Of a DNA stretch of 32,618 bases, positions 22,872 to 30,541 are shown piece after piece. Position numbers and translations under genes: made by a program. Every line of letters starts with the position of its first letter. Positions within the stretch are counted from its first letter, which is position 1. The stretch covers positions 1 through 32,618 of the forward strand of contig CAJUTB010000029.1 of the NCBI GenBank assembly GCA_910589315.1. The letters are read 5' to 3'. The notes beneath the pieces were generated by a model. The model was not told the DNA's origin. It was given only the letters and a program-made list of their open reading frames with translations, and searched no databases. The stretch comes from an uncultured Oscillibacter sp. (lineage in GTDB: Bacteria; Bacillota; Clostridia; Oscillospirales; Oscillospiraceae).

Positions 22872-24059
22872 ATGAGAAGCGTTGTGATTACCGCAGGATG
22901 CCGCACGCCAATCGGCGCCATCGGCGGACAGTTCAAAACCTTAACGGCCCTGTCCCTCTCGATCCCTGTGATGCAGGAATTGATCAAGCGTTCCGGAACA
23001 GACCCCGCTTGGATTGAGGATGTTATCTGGGGCTGCAACTATCAGCGTACCTATCTTGAAAACAATTTGGCCCGCGTTGCCGCTGTCAAGGCGGGACTGC
23101 CGGAGACAGTTCCCGGTATTACCGTCCACCGCAACTGCACCTCATCCATGTCCTCTATCCAAATGGGCTATTATCAGATCATGGCCGGTGAGGCGGAATG
23201 TATCATGGCTGGCGGCGCAGACTGCATGAGCGCGGCTCCGCATATGGTATTCGATGCCCGCTATGGAAAGAAATACGGACACATGGAACTACGGGATTCC
23301 ATGTGGGATTCCTTGACCAATCTGGGCGTTGGCCCGGCGATGGGAATTACAGCTGAAAATGTGGCGGAAAAATATCAGGTGAGCCGCGAGGATATGGACC
23401 GCTATGCGCTGCGTTCCCAGCAGCGTGCGGCGGCGGCTGTCGATGGGGGAAAGTTTCAGGAGGAAATTGTCCCGATAACCGTTCCCTCCCGGCGGGGGGA
23501 TACCGTCGTTACAGCGGACGAATATCCCAAGCGTGATACGACCTTCGAAAAGTTAAGCCGCCTGAAGCCAGCCTTTCTGGAAGGTGGAAAAGTGACTGCG
23601 GGCAATTCCTCCGGTATGAACGACGCTGCGTCCGGTGTTCTGCTGATGGAGGAGTCCTTCGCCAAGAAGCATGGGATTCCCATTTTGGCAAAAATCGTCG
23701 CAACGGCTACAACCGGTGTTTCGCCGGATTATATGGGCATCGGTCCGATCAGCGCGACACAGAAAACGCTCGCAAAGGCAAACCTGCGGGTGGAGGACAT
23801 TGGATTGTTTGAGATTAACGAAGCCTTTGCCGCGCAATGTATTGCCTGCCAGCGCGAATTGGGAATTGCCGAAGACCGGCTGAATGTCAACGGCAGCGGT
23901 ATTTCCCTGGGGCATCCCGTTGGCGCAACCGGAGCGCGCCTGGTGGTTTCTCTCTTTTATGAAATGAAACGCCGGGGCGAACGCTATGGCCTTGCGACGC
24001 TCTGCGCCGGAGGCGGTATGGGCACCGCTGTCCTGCTCGAACTGCCGGATTCCAAGTAA
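22872..24059 (+). CDS. Thiolase (acetyl-CoA C-acetyltransferase type)
   Basis: This 395-aa thiolase interconverts acetoacetyl-CoA plus CoA and two acetyl-CoA, or cleaves longer 3-ketoacyl-CoA. The catalytic residues fall at the classical positions: Cys89 (VHRNCTSSMSSIQ), His348 (SLGHPVGATGAR) and Cys378 (LCAGGGMGTA), with NEAFAAQ also intact. The nucleophile loop reads NCTSSMSS instead of the common NxxCGSGxxA, so it belongs to a divergent branch and substrate range may differ. Ribosome site AAAGGGAG precedes the ATG. It is the only gene on its transcript, between a sigma-54 promoter and a terminator. Its likely role here is to feed acetoacetyl units from the BKACE reaction into acetyl-CoA, or to supply the reverse. 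Confidence 0.88.
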   Translation: MRSVVITAGCRTPIGAIGGQFKTLTALSLSIPVMQELIKRSGTDPAWIEDVIWGCNYQRTYLENNLARVAAVKAGLPETVPGITVHRNCTSSMSSIQMGYYQIMAGEAECIMAGGADCMSAAPHMVFDARYGKKYGHMELRDSMWDSLTNLGVGPAMGITAENVAEKYQVSREDMDRYALRSQQRAAAAVDGGKFQEEIVPITVPSRRGDTVVTADEYPKRDTTFEKLSRLKPAFLEGGKVTAGNSSGMNDAASGVLLMEESFAKKHGIPILAKIVATATTGVSPDYMGIGPISATQKTLAKANLRVEDIGLFEINEAFAAQCIACQRELGIAEDRLNVNGSGISLGHPVGATGARLVVSLFYEMKRRGERYGLATLCAGGGMGTAVLLELPDSK

Positions 24060-24072
24060 CGCTGTCCCGCAC

Positions 24073-24111
24073 AAAAAGCCGCTGAACCTGAGAACGGTTC
24101 AGCGGCTTTTT
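24073..24111. terminator. Bidirectional terminator, thiolase / sigma-54 activator
   Basis: AAAAAGCCGCTGAACC (24073-24088), loop TGAGAAC, GGTTCAGCGGCTTTTT (24096-24111): a perfect 16-bp stem with U runs on both strands between convergent genes. Confidence 0.93.
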
Positions 24112-24119
24112 GACACGCA

Positions 24120-25697
24120 TTAAGTGCGTTTGCGCACATAATCAATATGATACTGTTTAATCTTACGGCTGATTGTGGAGGCGTTGAGGTTCAGTCGTTT
24201 TCCAGCCTCCCGAAGATTGGCCGAACTTTGAAGAACCTGCTCCAGCAGCTGCTTTTCAAAATTGGCCACTGCCTGGGCGAAATCAATTTCCTCTTTTGCA
24301 TCAAGCAAAGGCGGTTCCGGCAACGCAATGGGCATTCTTCGCAGCGGCTGGTTAGCTGCCGAGGAATGGACTTCTTCAGTTATATCCAGAAGCCCTTTCA
24401 GCACCTCGTCTTCGATTTGACCAATCCCGGCGCTGAATACAATCATATATTCAATGATGTTTTGCAGCTCTCGGATATTTCCCGGCCAGGTATATTGTTT
24501 CATATAATCCATTTGCTGGGCGGTCAGACGGAACGAATGGTGGTATTTCTCGGAAAAGCGGCCAATGAAATACTGACACAGCGGCTCCAAGTCCTGAAGC
24601 CGCTCCCGCAGCGGCGGCACAGGCAGAGGAATTACATTCAGGCGGAAATACAAGTCCTGCCGGAAGGATTTTTCATCCACTTTCTTTTTCAGATCAGCGT
24701 TGGTCAGGGCAAGGAAGCGGATGTCCAATTTGATCGGCTTTGTTCCCCCAATCCGGGTAATTTCCTGCGATTGGATGGCCCGCAGCAGCTTTACCTGCAA
24801 GTCCATAGGCATATCTCCAATCTCGTCCAGCAGCAGCGTACCGCCGTTGGCGGACTCGAAAAGACCAATTTTTCCCTTGGGGCTTGCGCCGGTGAAGGAA
24901 CCTTTTTCATATCCAAACAACTCTGATTCCAGCAGATGGCTGGGAATGGAGGTGCAGTTGAGCTTGACATAGGGCTTATCTTTCCGCTGGCTGCAACGGT
25001 AGATTTCATCCGCCACAACCTCTTTGCCCACGCCGGATTCGCCGGTAATTAGGATGGTTGCGTCTGTGGGGGCGACGCGGTGGATTAACGTGCAGATGTC
25101 TTTCATAGAAGGATACCGTTCCAGCAGGCTCTCACCGGAGCGAATTTCTGCTTTTGGACGCTTCGCGCCGCTGGGCAGGAGGTTGACTTCCCGGAGAAAT
25201 CCCGAAAAATCCTCCTGCAAGGAGCGCAGCGTAATAATCGGGCGGCTGCATGCGATCACCTGCCGCAGCGTGCCGGAATCGTCAAAAACCGGCGTGCCGG
25301 ATACATAGCCAACCAGCGGCGCGCCGGTTTTATATGTGGTGGAAAGACGCAGCGCGCTTTTTTTGCTTTCCAGCACGCTGATAACCGCCCCGCCAGTGAT
25401 GAGTTTATCCGGGCCGATCAGCGTATGAATATTTTTCCCCAGAACATCTTCGCCGGTAATGCCGGTATTGCGGGTATAGGCGGGGTTGATATATATAACG
25501 ATCCCTTGTGCGTCGGTAATCAGAATGCTGTCGTTCAGATTGTCTACGATTTCCTTGAAGTCAACGCCGGTATCGTGAAAAATTTCCAGTTTCCGGTCAA
25601 TTTCCTCCAAATACTTTGCCGCTTCGATGGAATCAGGATGATCGATTACCTGCCGCAGCATGGCGCGTACGTTTCGAATTGTTAAATGCTGATCCAT
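24120..25697 (-). CDS. PAS-containing sigma-54 activator (enhancer-binding protein)
   Basis: This 525-aa transcription activator opens sigma-54 promoters by ATP hydrolysis. Layout: short helical N-terminus, PAS sensor domain (about 46-160: NLNDSILITDAQGIVIYINP), and AAA+ domain with Walker A GESGVGKE (219-226), the sigma-54 contact loop GSFTGA (266-271), Walker B TLLLDE (287-292) and arginine-finger region FRQDLYFRLNVIP. It ends in a Fis-type helix-turn-helix (LREAGKRLNLNASTISRKIK). GAFTGA appears as GSFTGA, a common variant. No receiver domain is present, so a small ligand or redox cue at the PAS domain is likely. Start at 25697 after GGGGGAGGTG. Three sigma-54 promoters flank the gene's neighbours, making this their probable regulator. 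Confidence 0.93.
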   Translation of the reverse strand: MDQHLTIRNVRAMLRQVIDHPDSIEAAKYLEEIDRKLEIFHDTGVDFKEIVDNLNDSILITDAQGIVIYINPAYTRNTGITGEDVLGKNIHTLIGPDKLITGGAVISVLESKKSALRLSTTYKTGAPLVGYVSGTPVFDDSGTLRQVIACSRPIITLRSLQEDFSGFLREVNLLPSGAKRPKAEIRSGESLLERYPSMKDICTLIHRVAPTDATILITGESGVGKEVVADEIYRCSQRKDKPYVKLNCTSIPSHLLESELFGYEKGSFTGASPKGKIGLFESANGGTLLLDEIGDMPMDLQVKLLRAIQSQEITRIGGTKPIKLDIRFLALTNADLKKKVDEKSFRQDLYFRLNVIPLPVPPLRERLQDLEPLCQYFIGRFSEKYHHSFRLTAQQMDYMKQYTWPGNIRELQNIIEYMIVFSAGIGQIEDEVLKGLLDITEEVHSSAANQPLRRMPIALPEPPLLDAKEEIDFAQAVANFEKQLLEQVLQSSANLREAGKRLNLNASTISRKIKQYHIDYVRKRT

Positions 25698-25779
25698 ATG
25701 ACACCTCCCCCAACTGCAGGTTTTGGGCTGCTGTATCCAACACCGTATCCCAATTCTATCTGTCATTTTAATGCTGATT

Positions 25780-25807
25780 ATTATAGCACATCTAATTCCT
25801 GTGTCAA
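25780..25807 (-). promoter_or_regulatory. sigma-A promoter of the sigma-54 activator gene
   Basis: On the minus strand a perfect TTGACA (25807-25802), a 16-nt spacer ending in an extended TGC, and a perfect TATAAT (25785-25780). The activator is thus made by the housekeeping polymerase. The putative activator sites begin about 18 nt upstream, so autoregulation is possible. Confidence 0.85.
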
Positions 25808-25824
25808 ATTCTTTTGTTTCTCTT

Positions 25825-25892
25825 ATGCAACAAATTCCATTATCGTTTCTAAAATGCAACAGTACATTCCAAATTGCAACAAAATTTGTTAG
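25825..25892. promoter_or_regulatory. Cluster of probable activator binding sites before the cyclase operon
   Basis: Three related sites: ATGCAACAAATT (25825-25836), GTTTCTAAAATGCAAC (25845-25860, exact reverse complement of 22699-22714) and TTGCAACAAAATTTGTTAG (25874-25892). They lie about 60-130 nt upstream of the sigma-54 promoter at 25954, the normal range for enhancer sites, and also upstream of the activator's own promoter. Confidence 0.65.
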
Positions 25893-25953
25893 TTGTCGCA
25901 GATTTTTCTGGTACATTTGACAAAAACCGGGTGCGAGGTGTTCCGGAACGAAT

Positions 25954-25969
25954 TGGCACAAAAATTGCT
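25954..25969 (+). promoter_or_regulatory. Consensus sigma-54 promoter of the cyclase-dehydrogenase-TRAP operon
   Basis: TGGCACAAAAATTGCT matches TGGCAC-N5-TTGCW at every defined position. The first cyclase ATG is 68 nt downstream. No terminator is evident until after dctM, apart from a hairpin between dctP and dctQ, so one transcript of about 5.9 kb is expected. Confidence 0.92.
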
Positions 25970-26020
25970 TCATATATTGACATACATATCCCGGCAGGCG
26001 CGGGAAATCCCATCTATCAA

Positions 26021-26856
26021 AAAGGAGAAGAAAAACATGGGCAAGCAAGTATTAGTAGATCTGTCGCACCCGTTCGGACGGGGAAATCCGCTGTGGCCGT
26101 CAAACGGAGACTTCCACATTGACCGGGTGCAGCATATGCCGATGCATTACCGGCTGCTGCAAACGTTCAACGATTTCCATATGCACAATTCCACGCACGC
26201 GGACTCGCCCTCTCACGTGATTCCGGAAGCTCCGTATACGCATGAGCTGCCCCTGGAAAACTACTATGGCGAAGCCGTCTGCCTGGACATCCCCAAGACC
26301 CATTGGCAGCTGATCACGGTGGAGGACATCGAAAAGGCGGCTGAAAAAGTCGAGGGCGGCATCAAAGAGGGCGACTGGGTTCTGATCTGCACCGGCATGA
26401 ACAAACGCTGGGGCGAAAACGACGACTATTTCGCATACAGTCCCGGCCTCGCCATTGAAGGCGCGCACTGGTTTGTGGACCACAAGGTAAAAGGCGTTGG
26501 CTTTGACCTTCAGGCGTTGGACCACATCCTTTACACCTATGCGGCGGAACACGGTCCCGGCCCCTATGTGCCCCGTATTGTGGAGCAGTATATCAAGGAA
26601 TTCGGGCACTCTCCGCTGGAAGATTTCCCCGAGTGGGAACCGGTCCACGATATTCTCCTTCGCAACAATGTGATGGGCATTGAGAATCTGGGCGGCGATA
26701 TTGAGAAGGTCAAGGGCCAGCGTTTCATGTTCTGCGCCTTCCCACTCCGCTGGTATATGGGCGACGGCACCATTGTCCGCGCCGTGGCCTTCATCGACGA
26801 GGACAAGCTCAACAAGGACGTTCCCGACCGCGTTTACAAGTACGGCGTCTATTGAT
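26021..26856. repeat. 836-bp direct repeat, copy 1
   Basis: This segment, containing the ribosome site and the whole first cyclase gene, is repeated at 27857-28692 (offset 1836 bp). By reading, the only difference is C26813 versus T28649, a silent Asn codon change. Flanking bases differ immediately outside both ends. Confidence 0.95.
26037..26855 (+). CDS. Cyclase-family hydrolase, copy 1 (kynurenine formamidase fold)
   Basis: This 272-aa metal-dependent hydrolase belongs to the cyclase family (PF04199), whose members hydrolyse amide, lactam or ester bonds (kynurenine formamidase, isatin hydrolase). The metal-binding signature HxxTHxDxPxH is visible as H50, T53, H54, D56, P58, H60 (MHNSTHADSPSH). 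It is soluble with no signal peptide. Start at 26037 after AAAGGAGAAG; the open frame upstream to 25893 crosses the sigma-54 promoter and is not coding. First gene of the operon; the dehydrogenase gene follows within 20 nt. The substrate is unknown; ring opening or deamidation before oxidation is the inferred job. Confidence 0.88.
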   Translation: MGKQVLVDLSHPFGRGNPLWPSNGDFHIDRVQHMPMHYRLLQTFNDFHMHNSTHADSPSHVIPEAPYTHELPLENYYGEAVCLDIPKTHWQLITVEDIEKAAEKVEGGIKEGDWVLICTGMNKRWGENDDYFAYSPGLAIEGAHWFVDHKVKGVGFDLQALDHILYTYAAEHGPGPYVPRIVEQYIKEFGHSPLEDFPEWEPVHDILLRNNVMGIENLGGDIEKVKGQRFMFCAFPLRWYMGDGTIVRAVAFIDEDKLNKDVPDRVYKYGVY

Positions 26857-26875
26857 GCAGTTAGGAAGCGCATTT

Positions 26876-27820
26876 ATGGCCGCAAAGAAACGAATTGCAA
26901 TTCTGGGAGCTGGGACTATGGGCATCGGCATTGCACAGATGTTTGCTGCTGCTGGGCATGAGGTTATGCTGATCTATGTCTATGACGACAAGGAGCGTGC
27001 CCGTCCCGTGGAAACAATGACCGCAAACCTTTCCATTTTGAAGGAAGAAGGGGTTTTGCGGGAGGAGGAGATTCAGCCGGTTATCTCCCGCGTGTCCTTT
27101 ACCGAGAGCATGGAGGAAGCCGCCCGGTTTGCCCAGGTATTCATTGAGTGCATTGTGGAAAACCTGGCGGTAAAGCAGGATTACTTCCAGCAGCTGGACG
27201 CGCTTTGTCCGCCCTCTACCATTCTGGCTACCAACACATCTGCCATCAGCGTTACGGAAATTGCGGAAAAATCGGTTCATAAAGAACGGATTATTGGTAC
27301 GCATTTCTGGAATCCGGCTTATCTGATTCCGCTGGTGGAGGTCATCAATACCAAGTATGCGGCTCCAGCCGTAATTGAGGAGATGTGCGCTATTTTCAGA
27401 AACGCCGGGAAAATGCCGGTGGTTGTGAAAAAAGACGTTCCCGGGTTCCTTGCCAACCGGATGCAGCACGCATTGTTCCGGGAAGCCATCTCTATTGTGG
27501 AAAACGGCATCGCAGACCCGGAAGACGTGGACAACGCCATCAAATACGGCTTTGGTATGCGTCTGGGCGTATCCGGTCCGATGGAGGTCATCGACCGGGG
27601 CGGAACGGATCTGACCTATTCCATTCACAAATACCTGTTCCCCCACATTGAAAGCTCCACCGAACCCTCCAAGCTGCTGGTTCGCCTGATGGAGGACGGC
27701 AAGCTGGGCTTTAAGAGCGGCGAGGGCTTTCAGACATGGAGCAAAGAACAGATTGAGCAGTCTAACGCAGAGCTGACCCGCGGGTTGATTTCCGTTATCC
27801 GTTCCCTGGGCCGCCTGTGA
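26876..27820 (+). CDS. 3-hydroxyacyl-CoA dehydrogenase-family NAD oxidoreductase
   Basis: This 314-aa enzyme should oxidise a beta-hydroxy group to a keto group with NAD. The N-terminal Rossmann motif GAGTMGIGIA (11-20) is followed by the catalytic-domain signature LATNTSAISVTEIA and the His region IGTHFWNPAYLIPLVEVI, then VPGFLANRMQHALFREA and GPMEVIDRGGTDLT. The HFWNP form and short length fit the branch that includes carnitine dehydrogenase and lambda-crystallin/L-gulonate dehydrogenase, which act on free beta-hydroxy acids as well as CoA esters. Start: ATG at 26876 with TAGGAAG upstream; an ATG at 26855 overlapping the cyclase stop is possible but lacks a ribosome site. It lies between two identical cyclase genes. 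A free-acid substrate is inferred from the nearby BKACE. Confidence 0.85.
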   Translation: MAAKKRIAILGAGTMGIGIAQMFAAAGHEVMLIYVYDDKERARPVETMTANLSILKEEGVLREEEIQPVISRVSFTESMEEAARFAQVFIECIVENLAVKQDYFQQLDALCPPSTILATNTSAISVTEIAEKSVHKERIIGTHFWNPAYLIPLVEVINTKYAAPAVIEEMCAIFRNAGKMPVVVKKDVPGFLANRMQHALFREAISIVENGIADPEDVDNAIKYGFGMRLGVSGPMEVIDRGGTDLTYSIHKYLFPHIESSTEPSKLLVRLMEDGKLGFKSGEGFQTWSKEQIEQSNAELTRGLISVIRSLGRL

Positions 27821-27856
27821 GCGAAGCTGTTCGGATATCAAAACAAGATCATGATT

Positions 27857-28692
27857 AAAGGAGAAGAAAAACATGGGCAAGCAAGTATTAGTAGATCTGT
27901 CGCACCCGTTCGGACGGGGAAATCCGCTGTGGCCGTCAAACGGAGACTTCCACATTGACCGGGTGCAGCATATGCCGATGCATTACCGGCTGCTGCAAAC
28001 GTTCAACGATTTCCATATGCACAATTCCACGCACGCGGACTCGCCCTCTCACGTGATTCCGGAAGCTCCGTATACGCATGAGCTGCCCCTGGAAAACTAC
28101 TATGGCGAAGCCGTCTGCCTGGACATCCCCAAGACCCATTGGCAGCTGATCACGGTGGAGGACATCGAAAAGGCGGCTGAAAAAGTCGAGGGCGGCATCA
28201 AAGAGGGCGACTGGGTTCTGATCTGCACCGGCATGAACAAACGCTGGGGCGAAAACGACGACTATTTCGCATACAGTCCCGGCCTCGCCATTGAAGGCGC
28301 GCACTGGTTTGTGGACCACAAGGTAAAAGGCGTTGGCTTTGACCTTCAGGCGTTGGACCACATCCTTTACACCTATGCGGCGGAACACGGTCCCGGCCCC
28401 TATGTGCCCCGTATTGTGGAGCAGTATATCAAGGAATTCGGGCACTCTCCGCTGGAAGATTTCCCCGAGTGGGAACCGGTCCACGATATTCTCCTTCGCA
28501 ACAATGTGATGGGCATTGAGAATCTGGGCGGCGATATTGAGAAGGTCAAGGGCCAGCGTTTCATGTTCTGCGCCTTCCCACTCCGCTGGTATATGGGCGA
28601 CGGCACCATTGTCCGCGCCGTGGCCTTCATCGACGAGGACAAGCTCAATAAGGACGTTCCCGACCGCGTTTACAAGTACGGCGTCTATTGAT
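27857..28692. repeat. 836-bp direct repeat, copy 2
   Basis: Near-identical copy of 26021-26856, including ribosome site and complete gene. Together the two copies flank the dehydrogenase gene, so homologous recombination between them would delete or amplify a 1836-bp unit. Confidence 0.95.
27873..28691 (+). CDS. Cyclase-family hydrolase, copy 2 (identical protein)
   Basis: This 272-aa product is the same as that of copy 1 at every residue; the single base difference (AAC to AAT) is silent. The metal-binding residues H50, H54, D56 and H60 are intact, and the copy carries the same ribosome site (AAAGGAGAAG), so it should be functional. It follows the dehydrogenase stop by 52 nt and precedes dctP by 30 nt on the same strand, inside the same operon. 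Lack of any divergence indicates a recent duplication or ongoing gene conversion. Confidence 0.88.
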   Translation: MGKQVLVDLSHPFGRGNPLWPSNGDFHIDRVQHMPMHYRLLQTFNDFHMHNSTHADSPSHVIPEAPYTHELPLENYYGEAVCLDIPKTHWQLITVEDIEKAAEKVEGGIKEGDWVLICTGMNKRWGENDDYFAYSPGLAIEGAHWFVDHKVKGVGFDLQALDHILYTYAAEHGPGPYVPRIVEQYIKEFGHSPLEDFPEWEPVHDILLRNNVMGIENLGGDIEKVKGQRFMFCAFPLRWYMGDGTIVRAVAFIDEDKLNKDVPDRVYKYGVY

Positions 28693-28721
28693 TTGCAGAA
28701 AAGCAGGGAGGAAAGATTCGA

Positions 28722-29867
28722 ATGAAAAAAATGATTTGTACTCTGATGAGCGTCATGCTTCTGTTGCTGCTGGCTGCTTGCAGCGGTGAAAACGGCGATA
28801 CAACCCCACCGGCGGAGGATACCTCGGGCGATGCTGTGGGCGGCAGTGATACCAGCGGCGATTCCGGCTATCCGACGATGAGCCTGACGGTCGCGGCTCT
28901 GGATTCTGCCGACACCGCCAAAGCTCACGATATTCAGCTTTTCACCGATTTGGTGACGGAGCGTTCCGGCGGCGCAATCACATTTAACGTACAGTACGAC
29001 GCACTGTTAGGCAAGGCCACCGATAACCTGAGCACCATTGGCAATGGCATTGCGGATCTTGGAACTGTCTGCACGCTGTATACGCCCAGCCAGCTGCCCC
29101 TGTCCCAAATCACCTACTGCGTGCCCTTTGCTCCCAGTGACCCGGAGCTTGCCGCCCAGCTGATGTATAAGGTTGGCGAGGCGTTCCCGGAATTCTACAC
29201 GGAGTATGAAAACAATGGCGTGGTGAATCTTGGCTGGAAAGGCAATGAACCCTATAAGCTGTATTCCAAGGAGCAGATTACATCCGTTTCTCAATTGAAC
29301 GGCATGAAGATGACGCTTGGCGGCGTGTATTATATTCCTTGGTTTGAGTCTGTTGGCGCAGTGCCTGTAAACGCTCCCGCCGCAGACCTCTATCAGACCA
29401 TCAAAACCGGCGTGGCTACCGGCTCCTTTGTCTATGACAGTATTTACTGCGATTATAAGCTGTATGAAGTTGAAAATTACTGTCTGGAAGTGGGCCTGGG
29501 CGCCCGGAATAATGATACGATCTGCATCAACAAATCGGTTTGGGATTCTCTGGATGAAAACACCAAGGAACTGTTCCAGTCCTGTGCGGACGACGCAATG
29601 GCAGAGTTCCAGAAGTGGGAAGCGGAGCAGATGTCCGCCTGGGTTTCGGAGATGGAAGCCAACAAGGTGACGATTTCTCCTTTGGCCGACCAGGAAAAAA
29701 GCGATTGGGCCAAGACCGCTCTGGAGTACAAGGACACGCTTCAGATGTGGATTGATGAAGTAACGAACCTGGGTTATGACGGCGCGGCAATCATGGCCGC
29801 CTATCTCCAGGCCGGTGAAGATTTAGGCTATACCTGGGCCTTCGACACCACCCCCTATAAGCAGTGA
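28722..29867 (+). CDS. TRAP transporter substrate-binding lipoprotein (DctP)
   Basis: This 381-aa solute receptor of a tripartite ATP-independent periplasmic transporter is anchored outside the membrane by lipobox LAAC (Cys20). A low-complexity Asp/Gly/Ser/Thr linker (21-50) follows, as usual for Gram-positive receptors. The DctP fold shows in LFTDLVTERSGGAITFNVQY, the NGIADLGTVC segment, and the central LNGMKMTLGG and LYQTIKTGVATG segments. The usual Arg in the LKGxKIR position reads LNGMKMTLGG, so the canonical carboxylate-binding Arg is not where expected, which may point to an atypical ligand. GGGAGG precedes the ATG. It is followed by a strong hairpin and then dctQ/dctM. Confidence 0.9.
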   Translation: MKKMICTLMSVMLLLLLAACSGENGDTTPPAEDTSGDAVGGSDTSGDSGYPTMSLTVAALDSADTAKAHDIQLFTDLVTERSGGAITFNVQYDALLGKATDNLSTIGNGIADLGTVCTLYTPSQLPLSQITYCVPFAPSDPELAAQLMYKVGEAFPEFYTEYENNGVVNLGWKGNEPYKLYSKEQITSVSQLNGMKMTLGGVYYIPWFESVGAVPVNAPAADLYQTIKTGVATGSFVYDSIYCDYKLYEVENYCLEVGLGARNNDTICINKSVWDSLDENTKELFQSCADDAMAEFQKWEAEQMSAWVSEMEANKVTISPLADQEKSDWAKTALEYKDTLQMWIDEVTNLGYDGAAIMAAYLQAGEDLGYTWAFDTTPYKQ

Positions 29868-29879
29868 TCCGCCTGCATA

Positions 29880-29903
29880 CGCCGCCCGGGTTTCCGGGCG
29901 GCG
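29880..29903 (+). promoter_or_regulatory. Intercistronic hairpin between dctP and dctQ
   Basis: CGCCGCCCGG (29880-29889), loop GTTT, CCGGGCGGCG (29894-29903), without a following T run. Such stems often protect the upstream message or attenuate read-through, giving more receptor than permease. Confidence 0.7.
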
Positions 29904-29929
29904 TGCGAAAAATTTAGGAGGAACTCTTT

Positions 29930-30541
29930 ATGACAACGAAAAGAAAACAGAAGACGCTGTACGAAATTCCAGAGCTTCTGATGCGTTTCTTTGCCTGGAT
30001 TTCCGCAGCGGTCATGCTGTTTAATATGCTTTTGATTGCCTGCGACGTTTTTATGCGGTATGTATTCAATTCCCCCATCAAAGGAGCTACGGAAACCGCT
30101 ACGATGCTGATGGCCTGGGTGGCGTATGCCGGAATGGGCTACACGCTTTTGAAAGGCCAGCATATGCAGCTCGGCGCAGTTTATGACAAGCTACATGGCC
30201 GGGCCAAGCACATTGCCAGCTTTTTGATTTACCTCCTGGCTACGATTTTGTTTGCCGTGATGATCAAAGCGTCCTGGGACGTATTCTGGTCCTCCTGGAC
30301 GATAAAAGAAAAATCGGTCGCCGCGGTTACGGTATATGTATTCATTGGAAAATTCGGAGCCTTTTTGGGCTGGGTTCTGTTGACCATTCAAGCCTTGTTT
30401 ATGACGGTATACTGTGGGCTTGGCATTGCGAATCCTGACCGTTACGCGCCTATTTTAATCAAATCGGAACTTCCCACAGAAGACGAGCTTGGAAATTTTG
30501 ACGCTCCAACGAATCAAAAGGAAGGCGGTGAGGCACAGTGA
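29930..30541 (+). CDS. TRAP transporter small permease (DctQ)
   Basis: This 203-aa membrane protein has four hydrophobic helices (about 20-41, 57-76, 95-113, 135-162) and the DctQ-type motif RYVFNSPIKGATETATMLM. It pairs with DctM to form the transport channel. TTAGGAGG precedes the ATG. Its stop overlaps the GTG start of dctM (GTGA at 30538-30541), so the two subunits are translationally coupled. Confidence 0.9.
   Translation: MTTKRKQKTLYEIPELLMRFFAWISAAVMLFNMLLIACDVFMRYVFNSPIKGATETATMLMAWVAYAGMGYTLLKGQHMQLGAVYDKLHGRAKHIASFLIYLLATILFAVMIKASWDVFWSSWTIKEKSVAAVTVYVFIGKFGAFLGWVLLTIQALFMTVYCGLGIANPDRYAPILIKSELPTEDELGNFDAPTNQKEGGEAQ

Noticed and set aside
25893..26036. N-terminal extension of the first cyclase gene
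   Set aside because: It would be translated across the sigma-54 promoter and activator sites, and copy 2, which has the same ribosome site, shows that the gene begins at the internal ATG.
26021..28692. Duplication read as an insertion sequence or composite transposon
   Set aside because: The repeated unit holds only the cyclase gene and its ribosome site, with no transposase, terminal inverted repeats or target duplication.
27936..28928. Long minus-strand frames opposite both cyclase genes
   Set aside because: They are duplicated only because the cyclase gene is duplicated; the plus-strand product has the conserved metal-binding motif.
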